Source: Holdemania massiliensis (GTDB lineage: Bacteria; Bacillota_I; Bacilli_A; Erysipelotrichales; Erysipelotrichaceae). Taken from it: 64,000 nucleotides of DNA. This document shows, piece by piece, positions 51,651 to 60,720 of this stretch. Location of the stretch: contig NZ_JAKNTK010000001.1 in NCBI RefSeq assembly GCF_022440805.1, positions 1,116,001-1,180,000 of the forward strand, written 5' to 3'. The translations under genes and the position numbers were made by a program. Position 1 is the stretch's first letter. Every line of letters starts with the position of its first letter. The notes below the pieces were generated by a model, which did not search any database, was not told the DNA's origin, and saw nothing but the letters and a program-made list of their open reading frames with translations.

Positions 51651-52334
51651 ATGAACTTGTTAGAGGTCCATCAATTATGTAAAACCTATGGCAGTGGGGA
51701 TAACGCTGTCAAGGCATTAAAAAACGTCAGTTTTTCCGTGCCCAAAGGAGAGTATGTTGCGATTGTAGGCGAATCCGGTTCCGGCAAAAGTACGCTCTTA
51801 AATATGATCGGCGCTCTGGATACCCCAACGTCCGGCAAGGTGATGATCGACGGAAAAAATATTTTTTCCATGAATGATCGGAAACTAACTCTGTTTCGCC
51901 GCCGGAATATCGGTTTTATCTTTCAGGCGTTCAATCTTGTGCCGGAGCTTACCGTAGAGCAGAATATCATTTTTCCGCTTCTGCTTGATTATCAGAAGCC
52001 CAACCGAAAATATTTGGAGGAACTGCTTGCGGTCCTGAATCTGAAGGAACGCAGGAATCATCTGCCCAGTCAGCTTTCCGGCGGTCAGCAGCAGCGCGTG
52101 GCAATCGGCCGGGCGCTTATTACACGGCCTTCGCTGATCCTTGCGGATGAACCCACTGGCAATCTGGATAGTCAGAACAGCCGAGAGGTCATTGCTTTGC
52201 TGAAAGAATCATCAAAAAAATATGAACAGACGATCATTATGATTACGCATAACCGCAGCATTGCTCAGGCGGCGGATCGGGTACTGCAGGTTTCAGACGG
52301 CGTACTGAGTGATTTTGGAAGGTGCCGCGAATGA
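51651..52334 (+). CDS. ABC transporter ATP-binding protein (MacB/BceA type)
   Basis: A 227-residue ATPase. Walker A GESGSGKST (about residues 40-48), Q-loop in FIFQAFNLVPELT, signature LSGGQQQRVAIGRAL (about 141-155), Walker B LILADEPTGNLDS and H-loop in IIMITHNRS. ATG 51651 follows AAAGAGGTG. It pairs with the FtsX permease gene that overlaps its end (ATGA). Inferred role: export or removal of antimicrobial peptides under control of the upstream two-component system. Confidence 0.93.
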   Translation: MNLLEVHQLCKTYGSGDNAVKALKNVSFSVPKGEYVAIVGESGSGKSTLLNMIGALDTPTSGKVMIDGKNIFSMNDRKLTLFRRRNIGFIFQAFNLVPELTVEQNIIFPLLLDYQKPNRKYLEELLAVLNLKERRNHLPSQLSGGQQQRVAIGRALITRPSLILADEPTGNLDSQNSREVIALLKESSKKYEQTIIMITHNRSIAQAADRVLQVSDGVLSDFGRCRE

Positions 52335-54142
52335 GAAGCTATCTCAGTCTTGTGCCGATTTCCGCAAAGGTGCATCGGCGGCAGAACCGGATGACGCTGC
52401 TCTGTATTATTTTCGCGGTATTCATGGTAACCGCTGTATTCAGCATGGCTGAAATGGGCATGCGGATGGAGCAGGCCCGGCTGATGGAGAAGCATGGGAA
52501 TTTGTCATTCTTAGATTTGATAGGCAGTGCGATGGGACAATCCCTGCTGGGCATCGCGGTCGTTTTGTTCCTATTGATTCTGCTTGCGGGAGTCTTAATG
52601 ATCTCAAGCAGCATCAACAGCAGCGTAGCGCAAAGAACCAAGTTCTTTGGAATGATGCGATGCATTGGAATGAGCCGGCAGCAGATTATCCGTTTTGTGC
52701 GGCTGGAAGCTCTGAACTGGTGCAAAACGGCGATCCCGATAGGCCTTGCGGGCGGAGTAGTCACCACATGGGGGCTTTGCGCTGTTCTGCGCTTTCTGGT
52801 CGGAAAAGAATTTTCGACTATTCCGCTTTTTGGCGTCAGCCTTTTTGGCATAATCTGCGGTATTTTCGTAGGGATCATTACGGTATTAATCGCCGCGAGT
52901 TCCCCGGCTAAACGGGCTTCCAAAGTTTCGCCGGTTACGGCCGTTTCCGGAAACGCGGAAGACAAGAAAACAATTCACCATTCTGCCTCTGGCCGATTTG
53001 TCAGAATTGAAACCGCTCTTGGGATCCATCATGCGGTTTCCTCGAAAAAAAATCTCATCCTGATGACGGGTTCGTTTGCCCTCAGCATCATCCTGTTTCT
53101 GAGCTTTTCAGTGATGATTCGCTTTGTAAACTATCTGATGCCGCAGTCGGCTGCTGCTTCGGATCTTGATATTTCAAGCGGGGATAGTTCCAAGGCTATT
53201 TCCGCGGACCTGATTGAAAAAATCCAAGCTATGCCGGGAGTAAAAGTAGTTTATGGCCGCCGAAGTGATTTCGATGTTTCCGCAGTTTGGCAGGGAAAGA
53301 CTTCCTATTCTGATTCTTTGGATCTGATTTCTTATGACGATTTTGATTTAAAGTGTCTGAAAACTGACGGGGTGCTGAAAAGCGGCAGCGACTTATCCAA
53401 GGTGTATGGAGACAGCCGTTATGTCCTAGCGACTTCGGATCAGGACAGCCCTTGGAAAATCGGTGATCATATCCAGATTGGAGAGGAATCCCTCGAAATT
53501 GCCGGCCTGTTGAAATATGATCCGTTCAGCAGCAATGGCTTGACAGAAGGGAAAATGACGCTGATCACTTCCAGTGAAACGTTTGTCCGGCTTATCGGAA
53601 CGACGGATTATTCGCTGGTTATGATTCAGCTGACAAGCGATGCGACGGATGAAAATGTCCGGGCGATTCAGCTTGCCGTCGGAGATGAATATAGCTTTCA
53701 CGATCAACGCGAACAGCGTACTGCCGGCACTTATGCCGCCTTCGTTTTCTGTGTTTACAGCTTTTTAGCGATCATTGCTTTAGTTACGGTGCTGAATATT
53801 ATCAACAGCCTTTCAATGAGCGTGTCGGCACGAATCAAGCAATATGGAGCGATGCGGGCGGTAGGCATGGATGAACGTCAGCTCATAAAAATGATTGCGG
53901 CCGAGGCCTTTACCTATGCTTTCTGGGGGTGCGCCGCCGGCGTTATAGTGGGGCTGCCGTTAAACAAATGGCTTTACGAGATCCTGATTACCGAACATTT
54001 TCCTTATGCGCTTTGGTATTTGCCGCTCACTTCCCTGATTGTGATCCTTTTGATGGTTTTCTTTGCCGCGGCAAGTGCTGTTTACGGCCCAGCAAAACGG
54101 ATTCGAAGCATGGCCGTCACGGCGGCGATCAACGAATTGTAA
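52331..54142 (+). CDS. FtsX-family ABC permease
   Basis: A 603-residue permease with two FtsX-type blocks: residues about 70-200 ('SSINSSVAQRTKFFGMMRCIGMSR') and about 470-600 ('INSLSMSVSARIKQYGAMRAVGMD'). Between them lies a soluble domain of roughly 200 residues (about 280-470) facing outside, which may bind the peptide. Membrane helices: about 20-40, 60-90, 130-160, 175-195, 245-270, 475-505, 530-555 and 570-595. GTG 52322 is a possible alternative start, but ATG 52331 overlapping the ATPase stop codon is more typical. Confidence 0.9.
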   Translation: MRSYLSLVPISAKVHRRQNRMTLLCIIFAVFMVTAVFSMAEMGMRMEQARLMEKHGNLSFLDLIGSAMGQSLLGIAVVLFLLILLAGVLMISSSINSSVAQRTKFFGMMRCIGMSRQQIIRFVRLEALNWCKTAIPIGLAGGVVTTWGLCAVLRFLVGKEFSTIPLFGVSLFGIICGIFVGIITVLIAASSPAKRASKVSPVTAVSGNAEDKKTIHHSASGRFVRIETALGIHHAVSSKKNLILMTGSFALSIILFLSFSVMIRFVNYLMPQSAAASDLDISSGDSSKAISADLIEKIQAMPGVKVVYGRRSDFDVSAVWQGKTSYSDSLDLISYDDFDLKCLKTDGVLKSGSDLSKVYGDSRYVLATSDQDSPWKIGDHIQIGEESLEIAGLLKYDPFSSNGLTEGKMTLITSSETFVRLIGTTDYSLVMIQLTSDATDENVRAIQLAVGDEYSFHDQREQRTAGTYAAFVFCVYSFLAIIALVTVLNIINSLSMSVSARIKQYGAMRAVGMDERQLIKMIAAEAFTYAFWGCAAGVIVGLPLNKWLYEILITEHFPYALWYLPLTSLIVILLMVFFAAASAVYGPAKRIRSMAVTAAINEL

Positions 54143-54604
54143 TCCTCTGGTGAGCTAGTTTGATGAAGCGACAAGGAAAAGCAGTATTGCCCTCCCGACT
54201 GTCATTTTCCAAGGCTGGCTGTTAAGCGTCAAAGATTCATCGGCAGTGTTGTTGTAAAAAAATTTACAGTGCATGGAAACAGAGCGTGCTGCTAATTACT
54301 GGCAAAAGCTCTGTTTTTTCATGTCAAGTTGTCCTGCTTTGTTACGGTGTACCGCTAATTTTCTTAGCTGCTGTGGCCTTCTCGATTTTTAAGTTCTATC
54401 TTGGAATCGGCTCAGGACTCAGCATGAAAACTGGGGATTTTTTATTGGAATAAAAAAATTAGGAAAATAACGGAAATGTAAGCGCTATGATCGTATCTGC
54501 GGCGAAGAATGTCGAAATTAAAAAAATGAGGTCATTTATGCAATTTGACATATTCACTTTACCTAAAACATAGTATAATGAAGATAAGTAAAGGAGCAGA
54601 ATGG
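54143..54604 (+). other. Intergenic stretch with one terminator, otherwise empty
   Basis: AACAGAGC (54278-54285) pairs with GCTCTGTT (54308-54315) and continues into six T, so a terminator sits at 54278-54319. TATAAT at 54574-54579 is a likely -10 box for the next gene. The bases from 54320 to 54570 hold no gene or repeat I can recognise. Confidence 0.65.
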
Positions 54605-55015
54605 GTGAGCAGCATGAATAAGAAACAACAAATCATTGGCAATACGCTGGTGGAAGAATATGCCGTACCGCTGAAAGCGGAGGAAAATGCGACCTTGCAG
54701 CTGCTGGAGTATGCCGACCGGATTGCGAATTTAGACGCGTTCGTCGTTGATTATATTCGCTTGGAGGAACTTCAGATGTATTCCGAGGATCGTGGCATTC
54801 CGGTTTATACCGATGTCGAAAGCCTGGCGATCGTCAAGCACGATCTGGCAAAAGATTCGATCCGGACATGTCTGGTAAAAGGTTTTTATATGAACGTGGA
54901 TCTGTCGGTGATCTTCGATATGCAGTCCAAGTCAATTCGCTTTAACCGCAGCCGGTTCAGTACGCTGAACACGGAGGACATCATTGCCGCAGTGGTCGCC
55001 GCACCGCAGTCCTAA
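54605..55015 (+). CDS. Hypothetical protein
   Basis: A 136-residue soluble protein I do not recognise. It reads as mixed alpha/beta with segments such as 'EEYAVPLKAEENATLQLLEYADR', 'DVESLAIVKHDLAKDSIRTC' and 'MQSKSIRFNRSRFSTLNTED'. No membrane segment, signal peptide or known motif is visible. GTG 54605 has AAGGAG eight bases upstream; the in-frame ATG at 54614 is an alternative. It is 91 bases before the nucleoid-associated protein gene, but an AAAGACATTTCTGAACAGGATGTCTTTTCTTTTT hairpin-like stretch lies between, so they may be separate units. Confidence 0.6.
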   Translation: MSSMNKKQQIIGNTLVEEYAVPLKAEENATLQLLEYADRIANLDAFVVDYIRLEELQMYSEDRGIPVYTDVESLAIVKHDLAKDSIRTCLVKGFYMNVDLSVIFDMQSKSIRFNRSRFSTLNTEDIIAAVVAAPQS

Positions 55016-55106
55016 AGCATAGAAATAAAGACATTTCTGAACAGGATGTCTTTTCTTTTTGATCAAAAAAAGGTAAACTAAGCCAAGGATAAAGGAGGAA
55101 TCGCCT

Positions 55107-56099
55107 GTGGAAACAATCGAATTAAAAACTGCGATTCTGCACAGCCTGGATATGAATCTGGGGATGCCGGTGGTATCGCAGGTTGAATTGGAACCGACAG
55201 ATTTTTTAAATACCTATCTTCAAAAACGGCTGCAGCGCCTTACGGGCAGCGATAACTGCAAGACCAGCACGGCTTCGGGAATCGACGGCGTGAGTTTGGA
55301 TGAAGCTTTAAAATGGTCAGAATGGCAGGCGTTTTATCAGTTCACGCTGCAGCTGCTGCAGAAAATATTTACCTATCGTCAAAGCAATGGCGGTCAAAGT
55401 GCGGATGTTCTGATGGCTTTGTTAGAAATCGACCGTCATCTGAGCTTGTATGTTGGGGTTTTGGATTACCGCAGCTCACTGATTCACCATCTCAGTCAGG
55501 ATGAGCGCCAGACCCGTCTGGAACTGGTTGAATATCAGACGACGCTGCCGGGGGCTTCTGCCGGACTGAGCTTTGAGTTCTGTACGGATTTGTTTACCGG
55601 ACTGACCCAGCTGATTGAAAAGAAAGAAAAAGGCTTTACACCGCTTTCTGAGCTGCTTTTGAATCAGCAATTTGAAATGACGCCGAAGGAAAAAATCAAG
55701 GCGGCGCAGAAAATTGTGCAGGAGATTCATCCCAGCGATGATCTGACAGAGATGAACCGGCGGGTTGAGTTTAAGCAGAAGGTTGCGGAATCGCTGCAGG
55801 AAAAGGAAGAAGTCAATCTGGAAGAAGTGTTTGAGGAAATCTATGTCGATGATCCATCGACGCTGTTCGAGGCCAAAGCGAAGCTGCAGGACCGGGGGCT
55901 GGATCAGCAGCGCATGGTCGTGATCAGTTCGGCTTACGACGCGAAGCTGAAAAAACAGAAGCTGGTGACGGACAGCGGTATTTCGATCGTGCTGCCGATT
56001 GATTATATGCATGATCAAAGTCATGTCGAATTCATCACCAATCCTGACGGCAGTTTGTCCATTCTGTTGAAAAACATCACGCATATCTATGATAAATAA
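55107..56099 (+). CDS. Nucleoid-associated protein (NdpA/YejK-like family)
   Basis: A 330-residue member of the 37-kDa nucleoid-associated protein family. The Firmicute-type C-terminus 'LVTDSGISIVLPIDYM' followed by 'HVEFITNPDGSLSILLKNI' is characteristic, and the middle is a helical acidic region with 'EVNLEEVFEEIYVDDPSTL'. Members bind DNA and are found with the nucleoid; a precise function is not established in Firmicutes. GTG start 55107 is supported by AAAGGAGG eight bases upstream. Confidence 0.75.
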   Translation: METIELKTAILHSLDMNLGMPVVSQVELEPTDFLNTYLQKRLQRLTGSDNCKTSTASGIDGVSLDEALKWSEWQAFYQFTLQLLQKIFTYRQSNGGQSADVLMALLEIDRHLSLYVGVLDYRSSLIHHLSQDERQTRLELVEYQTTLPGASAGLSFEFCTDLFTGLTQLIEKKEKGFTPLSELLLNQQFEMTPKEKIKAAQKIVQEIHPSDDLTEMNRRVEFKQKVAESLQEKEEVNLEEVFEEIYVDDPSTLFEAKAKLQDRGLDQQRMVVISSAYDAKLKKQKLVTDSGISIVLPIDYMHDQSHVEFITNPDGSLSILLKNITHIYDK

Positions 56100-56235
56100 A
56101 GTTTTTGTGCACTGTGTCTTTCGAGATAAAAGGACAGAGAGGAACTAGGGCTGAAGCAAGGCTGCGATGAATGAAAATAATTTCAGGAATAAATGTAAAA
56201 ATTCTCTTTTTTCCAAAATCGCATGGATTTGCGTC

Positions 56236-56264
56236 TTGACAACGGTCAGTGTTTCGCTTAAACT
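56236..56264 (+). promoter_or_regulatory. Promoter of the T-box leader
   Basis: Consensus TTGACA (56236-56241), a 17-bp spacer and TAAACT (56259-56264). Transcription would start near 56271, about 15 bases before stem I. Confidence 0.7.
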
Positions 56265-56285
56265 GAAGCCATATTCAAATTCAGT

Positions 56286-56470
56286 GAACAGGAGAGTAGC
56301 TTGAGATAACCAAGAGCGAGCCAAAACAGAGTGGAAGTTTGGCGGCACTGTCGAAAGCGAAACGCACCTGGGAGAAGTTCAGATGAAGCCAGTAGTCTGA
56401 AACGTGAGTCTGCGTTAACGAAAGAGGGGGTCGGAGTCTTGGGATTCCGGCAACTAGGATGGTACCGCGA
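56286..56470 (+). promoter_or_regulatory. T-box leader, specifier best read as CGC (Arg)
   Basis: The invariant T-box AGGATGGTACCGCG lies at 56456-56469, with TGGT to pair with a tRNA ACCA end. Stem I begins with GAACAGG (56286-56292) and closes with CCTG and GTTC (56377-56380). The specifier loop has AGAGTA on its 5' side and GAAACGCA on its 3' side, flanked by CAGG/CCTG below and GCTT/AAGC above. Read in the usual GAA-n-codon-A context the codon is CGC (arginine); ACG (threonine) is the alternative if the codon directly follows GAA. Uncharged cognate tRNA would favour the antiterminator and switch on the ABC transporter genes. Confidence 0.85.
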
Positions 56471-56475
56471 TGTGA

Positions 56476-56506
56476 GTCGTTCCTGGATTAGAGGAACGGC
56501 TTTTTT
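56476..56506 (+). terminator. T-box-controlled terminator
   Basis: GTCGTTCCT (56476-56484) pairs with AGGAACGGC (56492-56500), one T-G pair, and is followed by six T. It lies directly after the T-box sequence. Confidence 0.9.
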
Positions 56507-56526
56507 GTTTGGAAAAGAGGGGTAAT

Positions 56527-58092
56527 ATGAGAAAGATGAAGAACATGCTGATCCTGGCTGTGATGATTTTCTGCCTGTGGATCACAACCGGTCTTTCGCT
56601 GAGTGCGGAAGAAAACAAACCGACTTCGGGGAATCCGGATAACCGGCTGGAGGAAATTCTGCAGCGGGGGAAACTGATCGTTGCGACGGCGCCGGATTTC
56701 GCGCCGCAGGAGTTTATTGACGACTCCAAAAAAGGCCAGGCGCAGTATGTCGGATCCGACATCATGATGGCGCAGTATATCGCCGATCAGTTAGGCGTAG
56801 AGCTGGAAATCCAGGCGATGGATTTCGCGATGGTGCTCAGTTCTGTCGATCTGGGTGAGAGCGATATGGCGATCAGCGGTTTCGGCTGGAAGGAAGACCG
56901 CGAGATCTCCTTTGAATTATCGAACGGTTTCAACAAGACCGGTGAAGCCGCCTGCCAGGGATTGTTGATCCGGCGCGCGGATGCCGAACAATTTCCGACG
57001 CTGGAGAGTTTTGACGGCAAACTGATCGCGGCCCAGGCTGGCTCGCTGCAGGAAAACTATGTGCAGACCCAGCTGCCGCAGGCAACGCTGGAAACGATCA
57101 CTTCTATGGATATCGGCATTCTGAGCCTGACGACCAACAAGGTTGACGCCCTAGCTTCCGATTGTGACGTGGCGAAAGGCTACGCCTCCAAAGACGGTTC
57201 ATTGATGCTGGCGGATGCCCGCTTTGATACGTCGAAGGAAGATCAGCATGACGGCAACGTGCTGGCTGTGAAAAAAGGCGAAAAGGAACTGATTGCGGCC
57301 ATTAACGAAATCATTGAAAAGATCAATGAAGAAGGCCTGTATGAACAATGGAAAACCGAAGCTAAGGTGCAGGCCAAGAAACTGGGCATTGAATTCGATG
57401 GCTCCGACGATGTGATAGTAGAAACCAAAGCACCGGGCGTCATCGACGTCTTTGTGGAAAATTATGATATCTTCCTCAACGGTTTGTTGGAAACGCTGAA
57501 ATTGGCGGCGATTACCGTGTTCTTCGGAACGATCTTCGGCGCATTGATCGCGATCATCAAGCTGTCGAAGAATCCGCTGCTCCGCTTTTTAACCGCGGTG
57601 TATGTCGAAGTGCTGCGCGGTACGCCGATTCTGGTTCAGCTGTATATCTTCCGCTTCTTCCTGCCGATGGCCTTCCCATGGCTGAATCTGTCCAAATATG
57701 CCTGTGTTGTTATCGCGCTGGTCTTTAACAGCTCCGCCTATGTCGCGGAAATTATCCGCTCCGGCATTCAGGCTGTGGATAAAGGGCAGAGCGAAGCCGC
57801 CAAGAGTCTGGGCATGTCCAACCGCCACATGATGATGAAAATCATTCTGCCGCAGGCGGTCAAGAATATCCTGCCGGCTCTGGGCAATGAATTTGTAACG
57901 ATGATCAAGGAAACCTCGCTGGCCTCCACCTTCTATATAGGAGAACTGATGTATACGCGGACGCTGTTAATGAGCACGAAGTTCTATGCCTGGCAGCCGC
58001 TGATCATCATTGCCGCGATTTACTTTGTCGTGACCTTCGTCTTGTCAAAGGGCGTTCAGTATATGGAAAAGAGGTTGAGTGTCAGTGATTAA
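56527..58092 (+). CDS. Amino-acid ABC transporter, substrate-binding/permease fusion
   Basis: A 521-residue fusion of a polar amino-acid receptor and its permease. Residues 1-28 are a signal/anchor helix. Residues about 40-280 are a type-3 solute-binding domain ('GKLIVATAPDFAPQEFIDD', 'GSDIMMAQYIADQLG', 'DMAISGFGW', 'DALASDCDVAKGY'). Residues about 305-515 are a GlnP/HisM-type permease with 'VYVEVLRGTPILVQLYIF' and the EAA loop 'GQSEAAKSLGMSNRHMMMKIILP'. ATG 56527 follows AAGAGGGG. The T-box upstream implies induction when one tRNA is uncharged; arginine or a related polar amino acid is the probable cargo. Confidence 0.92.
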   Translation: MRKMKNMLILAVMIFCLWITTGLSLSAEENKPTSGNPDNRLEEILQRGKLIVATAPDFAPQEFIDDSKKGQAQYVGSDIMMAQYIADQLGVELEIQAMDFAMVLSSVDLGESDMAISGFGWKEDREISFELSNGFNKTGEAACQGLLIRRADAEQFPTLESFDGKLIAAQAGSLQENYVQTQLPQATLETITSMDIGILSLTTNKVDALASDCDVAKGYASKDGSLMLADARFDTSKEDQHDGNVLAVKKGEKELIAAINEIIEKINEEGLYEQWKTEAKVQAKKLGIEFDGSDDVIVETKAPGVIDVFVENYDIFLNGLLETLKLAAITVFFGTIFGALIAIIKLSKNPLLRFLTAVYVEVLRGTPILVQLYIFRFFLPMAFPWLNLSKYACVVIALVFNSSAYVAEIIRSGIQAVDKGQSEAAKSLGMSNRHMMMKIILPQAVKNILPALGNEFVTMIKETSLASTFYIGELMYTRTLLMSTKFYAWQPLIIIAAIYFVVTFVLSKGVQYMEKRLSVSD

Positions 58093-58828
58093 TTCTGGAA
58101 AAAAATTAATTGAAGTCAAAGGGCTGAAAAAGAACTTCGGCGCGTTGGAAGTCTTAAAAGGAATTGATGAAACGATTCATAAGGGCGAGGTCGTGTCGAT
58201 CATCGGCCCGTCCGGCAGCGGAAAATCGACGTTTCTGCGGTGTTTAAATCTTTTGGAAAAACCGAGCAGCGGCCAAGTGATATTTGAAGGCGTGGATATC
58301 GCGGACAAAAAGATCAATATCGATCATCATCGTCAGAAGATCGGCATGGTGTTCCAGCACTTCAATGTCTTCCCGCATCTGACGGTTTTGGAAAACATTA
58401 CGATTACCCCGACGCTGGAAAAGAAAGTGCCGCAGAAGGAAGCTGAAGACAAGGCGATGAAGCTGCTGAAGCAGGTCGGTTTGGAAGAGAAGGCGCACGA
58501 GTATCCGCGCAAGCTTTCCGGCGGCCAGAAGCAGCGCTTAGCGATTGTCAGAGCGATGGCCATGGAGCCGGATGTCATGTTGTTTGACGAGCCGACCTCG
58601 GCGCTGGATCCGGAAATGGTCAAGGATGTTCTGGAAGTCATTCAGCAGCTGGCGGAGGGCGGCATGACGTGCGTCATCGTCACGCATGAAATGGGCTTTG
58701 CCCGCTCGGTCAGCGACCGCGTGCTGTTTATGGATGAGGGCCGGATTGCCGAACAGGGCAGTCCGCAGCAGATCTTTGATCATCCAAATCATCCGCGGAC
58801 GATTGAATTCTTAAGCAAAGTGCTGTAA
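58079..58828 (+). CDS. Amino-acid ABC transporter ATP-binding protein (GlnQ/ArtP type)
   Basis: A 249-residue ATPase for the fused receptor-permease. Walker A GPSGSGKST (about residues 43-51), Q-loop in VFQHFNVFPHL, signature LSGGQKQRLAIVRAMA (about 145-160), Walker B MLFDEPTSALDPEMV and H-loop VIVTHEMGFA. Two GTG starts are possible, 58079 and 58085; the ribosome site AAGAGG fits the second slightly better by spacing. The gene overlaps the permease end by 14 bases or fewer, so the two are coupled under the same T-box. Confidence 0.93.
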   Translation: MSVINSGKKLIEVKGLKKNFGALEVLKGIDETIHKGEVVSIIGPSGSGKSTFLRCLNLLEKPSSGQVIFEGVDIADKKINIDHHRQKIGMVFQHFNVFPHLTVLENITITPTLEKKVPQKEAEDKAMKLLKQVGLEEKAHEYPRKLSGGQKQRLAIVRAMAMEPDVMLFDEPTSALDPEMVKDVLEVIQQLAEGGMTCVIVTHEMGFARSVSDRVLFMDEGRIAEQGSPQQIFDHPNHPRTIEFLSKVL

Positions 58829-58932
58829 AAATTTATTTTTGACACAACCTAGTTGAAGGACCCGAATCGCCAAAGAAAGAGGCGGATCGGCCAAAGCTGG
58901 ATAGAAAATGAAAAGGAAGTGGAGGTGCCCCA

Positions 58933-60621
58933 ATGAAAACAACCTTTCAGTATGATCACTACTATGCTTATCAGGAATTGACCGAAGCGTTAAAAACGCT
59001 GGTCAGCCGCCATTCGGATATCTTGACGATGGAATCACTTTGCAAAAGTGAAAAGGATCGGGATGTCTGGGCGATGACGCTGACGAACCGACAGACCGGC
59101 GATCCGCTGGCTAAGCCGGCGTTCTATATCGATGCCAACACGCATGCCGGTGAGGTGACCGGCTCGATGGCAGCGCTGCACACCTTGGATGTTCTGTGTA
59201 CGAATTACGGCGAGGATGAAGCGCTGACGAAGCTTGTCGATACGATGACCTTCTACGTCATTCCGCGGATCAGTGTGGACGGCAGCGAGGTGTATCTGAC
59301 GACCCCTTACGATCTGCGCTCGGCAGACCGGCCGTATCTGACACCGGTTCAGCAGCCGGGCTTAGTGCCTGAGGATATGGATCAGGACGGCGTTATCCGG
59401 ATGATGCGGATCAAAGACAAGCATGGCGCGTGGAAGATCTGTCAGCACAATCCGGCCCTGATGGAAAAGCGCAAGCCGGATGATCGTGAAGGCGAGTTCT
59501 ACACTGTGGTCAGCGAAGGCATGGTTCAGGGAGAAGTCAAGGGGGAGATTCAGCCGGCCCCGGTCTTATGGGGACTGGACTTCAACCGCAATTATCCGTT
59601 CGGCTGGTTTCATGAATCCCGGCAGGCCGGCGCCGGAGCGTATCCGTTAAGCAATCCGGAAAACAAGGCGGTTGTGGATTTTGTCCTGGCCCATCACAAC
59701 ATCGGTGCAGTGGCAACGCATCATACCAGCGGCGGCGTGATCCTGTATCCGCCGGGAACCCGTCCGGAAAAGAGTGCCGATCCTGACGATATGCGCCGGC
59801 TGCGTGAGATTGCGGCCATGGCGACAGAGGAAATGGGCTATCCGGCGATCAATATTTTCGATCACTTTATGACGGATCAGGAAAATTATTCATCCGGAGC
59901 TTTTGATGACTGGTGCTTCCAGGATCAGGGAATCCCAGCTTATACGCTGGAGCTGTGGAATCTGTTGGAGCGGGCAGGCTGCAAGATCGACTGGGATCGC
60001 CGTGATGCCAAGAGTGAAGCGGAATGTCTGGATACCTTAACGAAGGTGCTCGCCTGGTGTGCGGAAAACGCTCCGGACAGCTTTGAAGCCTGGACGCCGT
60101 ATCAGCATCCGCAGCTGGGGCTGGTGGAAATCGGCGGACTGAACCTAAAGTTTACAGAAGAAAATTGTCCGAATGCATTTTTGCTTCAGGAAGTTGAGAA
60201 AACAACGAAGTTCTGTCTGCGCTACGCCCGTTCGCTGCCGCAGTTAGCGATTGACAAGGCCGAGGTGAAATGGCTGGGCGAGGATTTAGCTGAAGTCACG
60301 GTAACCGTCGGCAACGAAGGGTATCTGCCGACCTATTTGAGCCAGGAAGCAAAGCTGTTGAAAACTGCGAAGCCGGTCAAGGTTTCGCTGCAGGGACAGA
60401 TCCAGAGCTTCATCGCCGGTCAGGCAATCCTGGAAATCGGTGATCTGGAAGGCTATTCCGGAGCGAATGCGAATTACCGCTCGTGTGAAGTGACAACCGG
60501 CGAACATGCGCCTTTGACGCAAACGGTGCGCTGGCTGATTCAGGCACAGAAAGGGGCGGAGGTCACGATCACTGCCTTCCAGCCGAAAGCCGGCCGGGCG
60601 ATGCTGAAACTTGTGCTGTAA
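58933..60621 (+). CDS. M14-family zinc carboxypeptidase
   Basis: A 562-residue M14 metallopeptidase that removes C-terminal residues from peptides or peptidoglycan stems. The zinc motif H-x-x-E is in NTHAGEVTG (about residue 70) and the third ligand in 'VATHHTSGG' (about 261). 'DFNRNYPFGW' supplies the substrate Arg region, and the catalytic Glu is in YTLELWNLLERAG (about 338). A C-terminal beta-rich domain of about 150 residues follows. No signal peptide is visible, so it looks cytoplasmic. GGAGGTG precedes the ATG. Confidence 0.92.
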   Translation: MKTTFQYDHYYAYQELTEALKTLVSRHSDILTMESLCKSEKDRDVWAMTLTNRQTGDPLAKPAFYIDANTHAGEVTGSMAALHTLDVLCTNYGEDEALTKLVDTMTFYVIPRISVDGSEVYLTTPYDLRSADRPYLTPVQQPGLVPEDMDQDGVIRMMRIKDKHGAWKICQHNPALMEKRKPDDREGEFYTVVSEGMVQGEVKGEIQPAPVLWGLDFNRNYPFGWFHESRQAGAGAYPLSNPENKAVVDFVLAHHNIGAVATHHTSGGVILYPPGTRPEKSADPDDMRRLREIAAMATEEMGYPAINIFDHFMTDQENYSSGAFDDWCFQDQGIPAYTLELWNLLERAGCKIDWDRRDAKSEAECLDTLTKVLAWCAENAPDSFEAWTPYQHPQLGLVEIGGLNLKFTEENCPNAFLLQEVEKTTKFCLRYARSLPQLAIDKAEVKWLGEDLAEVTVTVGNEGYLPTYLSQEAKLLKTAKPVKVSLQGQIQSFIAGQAILEIGDLEGYSGANANYRSCEVTTGEHAPLTQTVRWLIQAQKGAEVTITAFQPKAGRAMLKLVL

Positions 60622-60654
60622 GCTGAGAACCGGAAGCAACGCAATAAAAATAAG

Positions 60655-60707
60655 AAAACAGAGGAAGTCTTACGCTGCAGAGCGCGGATTTCCTCTGTTT
60701 TGTTTTT
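60655..60707. terminator. Bidirectional terminator between M14 and BlaR1-like genes
   Basis: AAAACAGAGGAA (60655-60666) pairs with TTCCTCTGTTTT (60690-60701), flanked by A-rich and T-rich runs. It serves two convergent genes. Confidence 0.85.
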
Positions 60708-60720
60708 GAGTGGGGAAGAA

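Noticed and set aside
54545..54579. TTGACA and TATAAT as one promoter
   Set aside because: The spacer is 23 bases; only the TATAAT is plausible.
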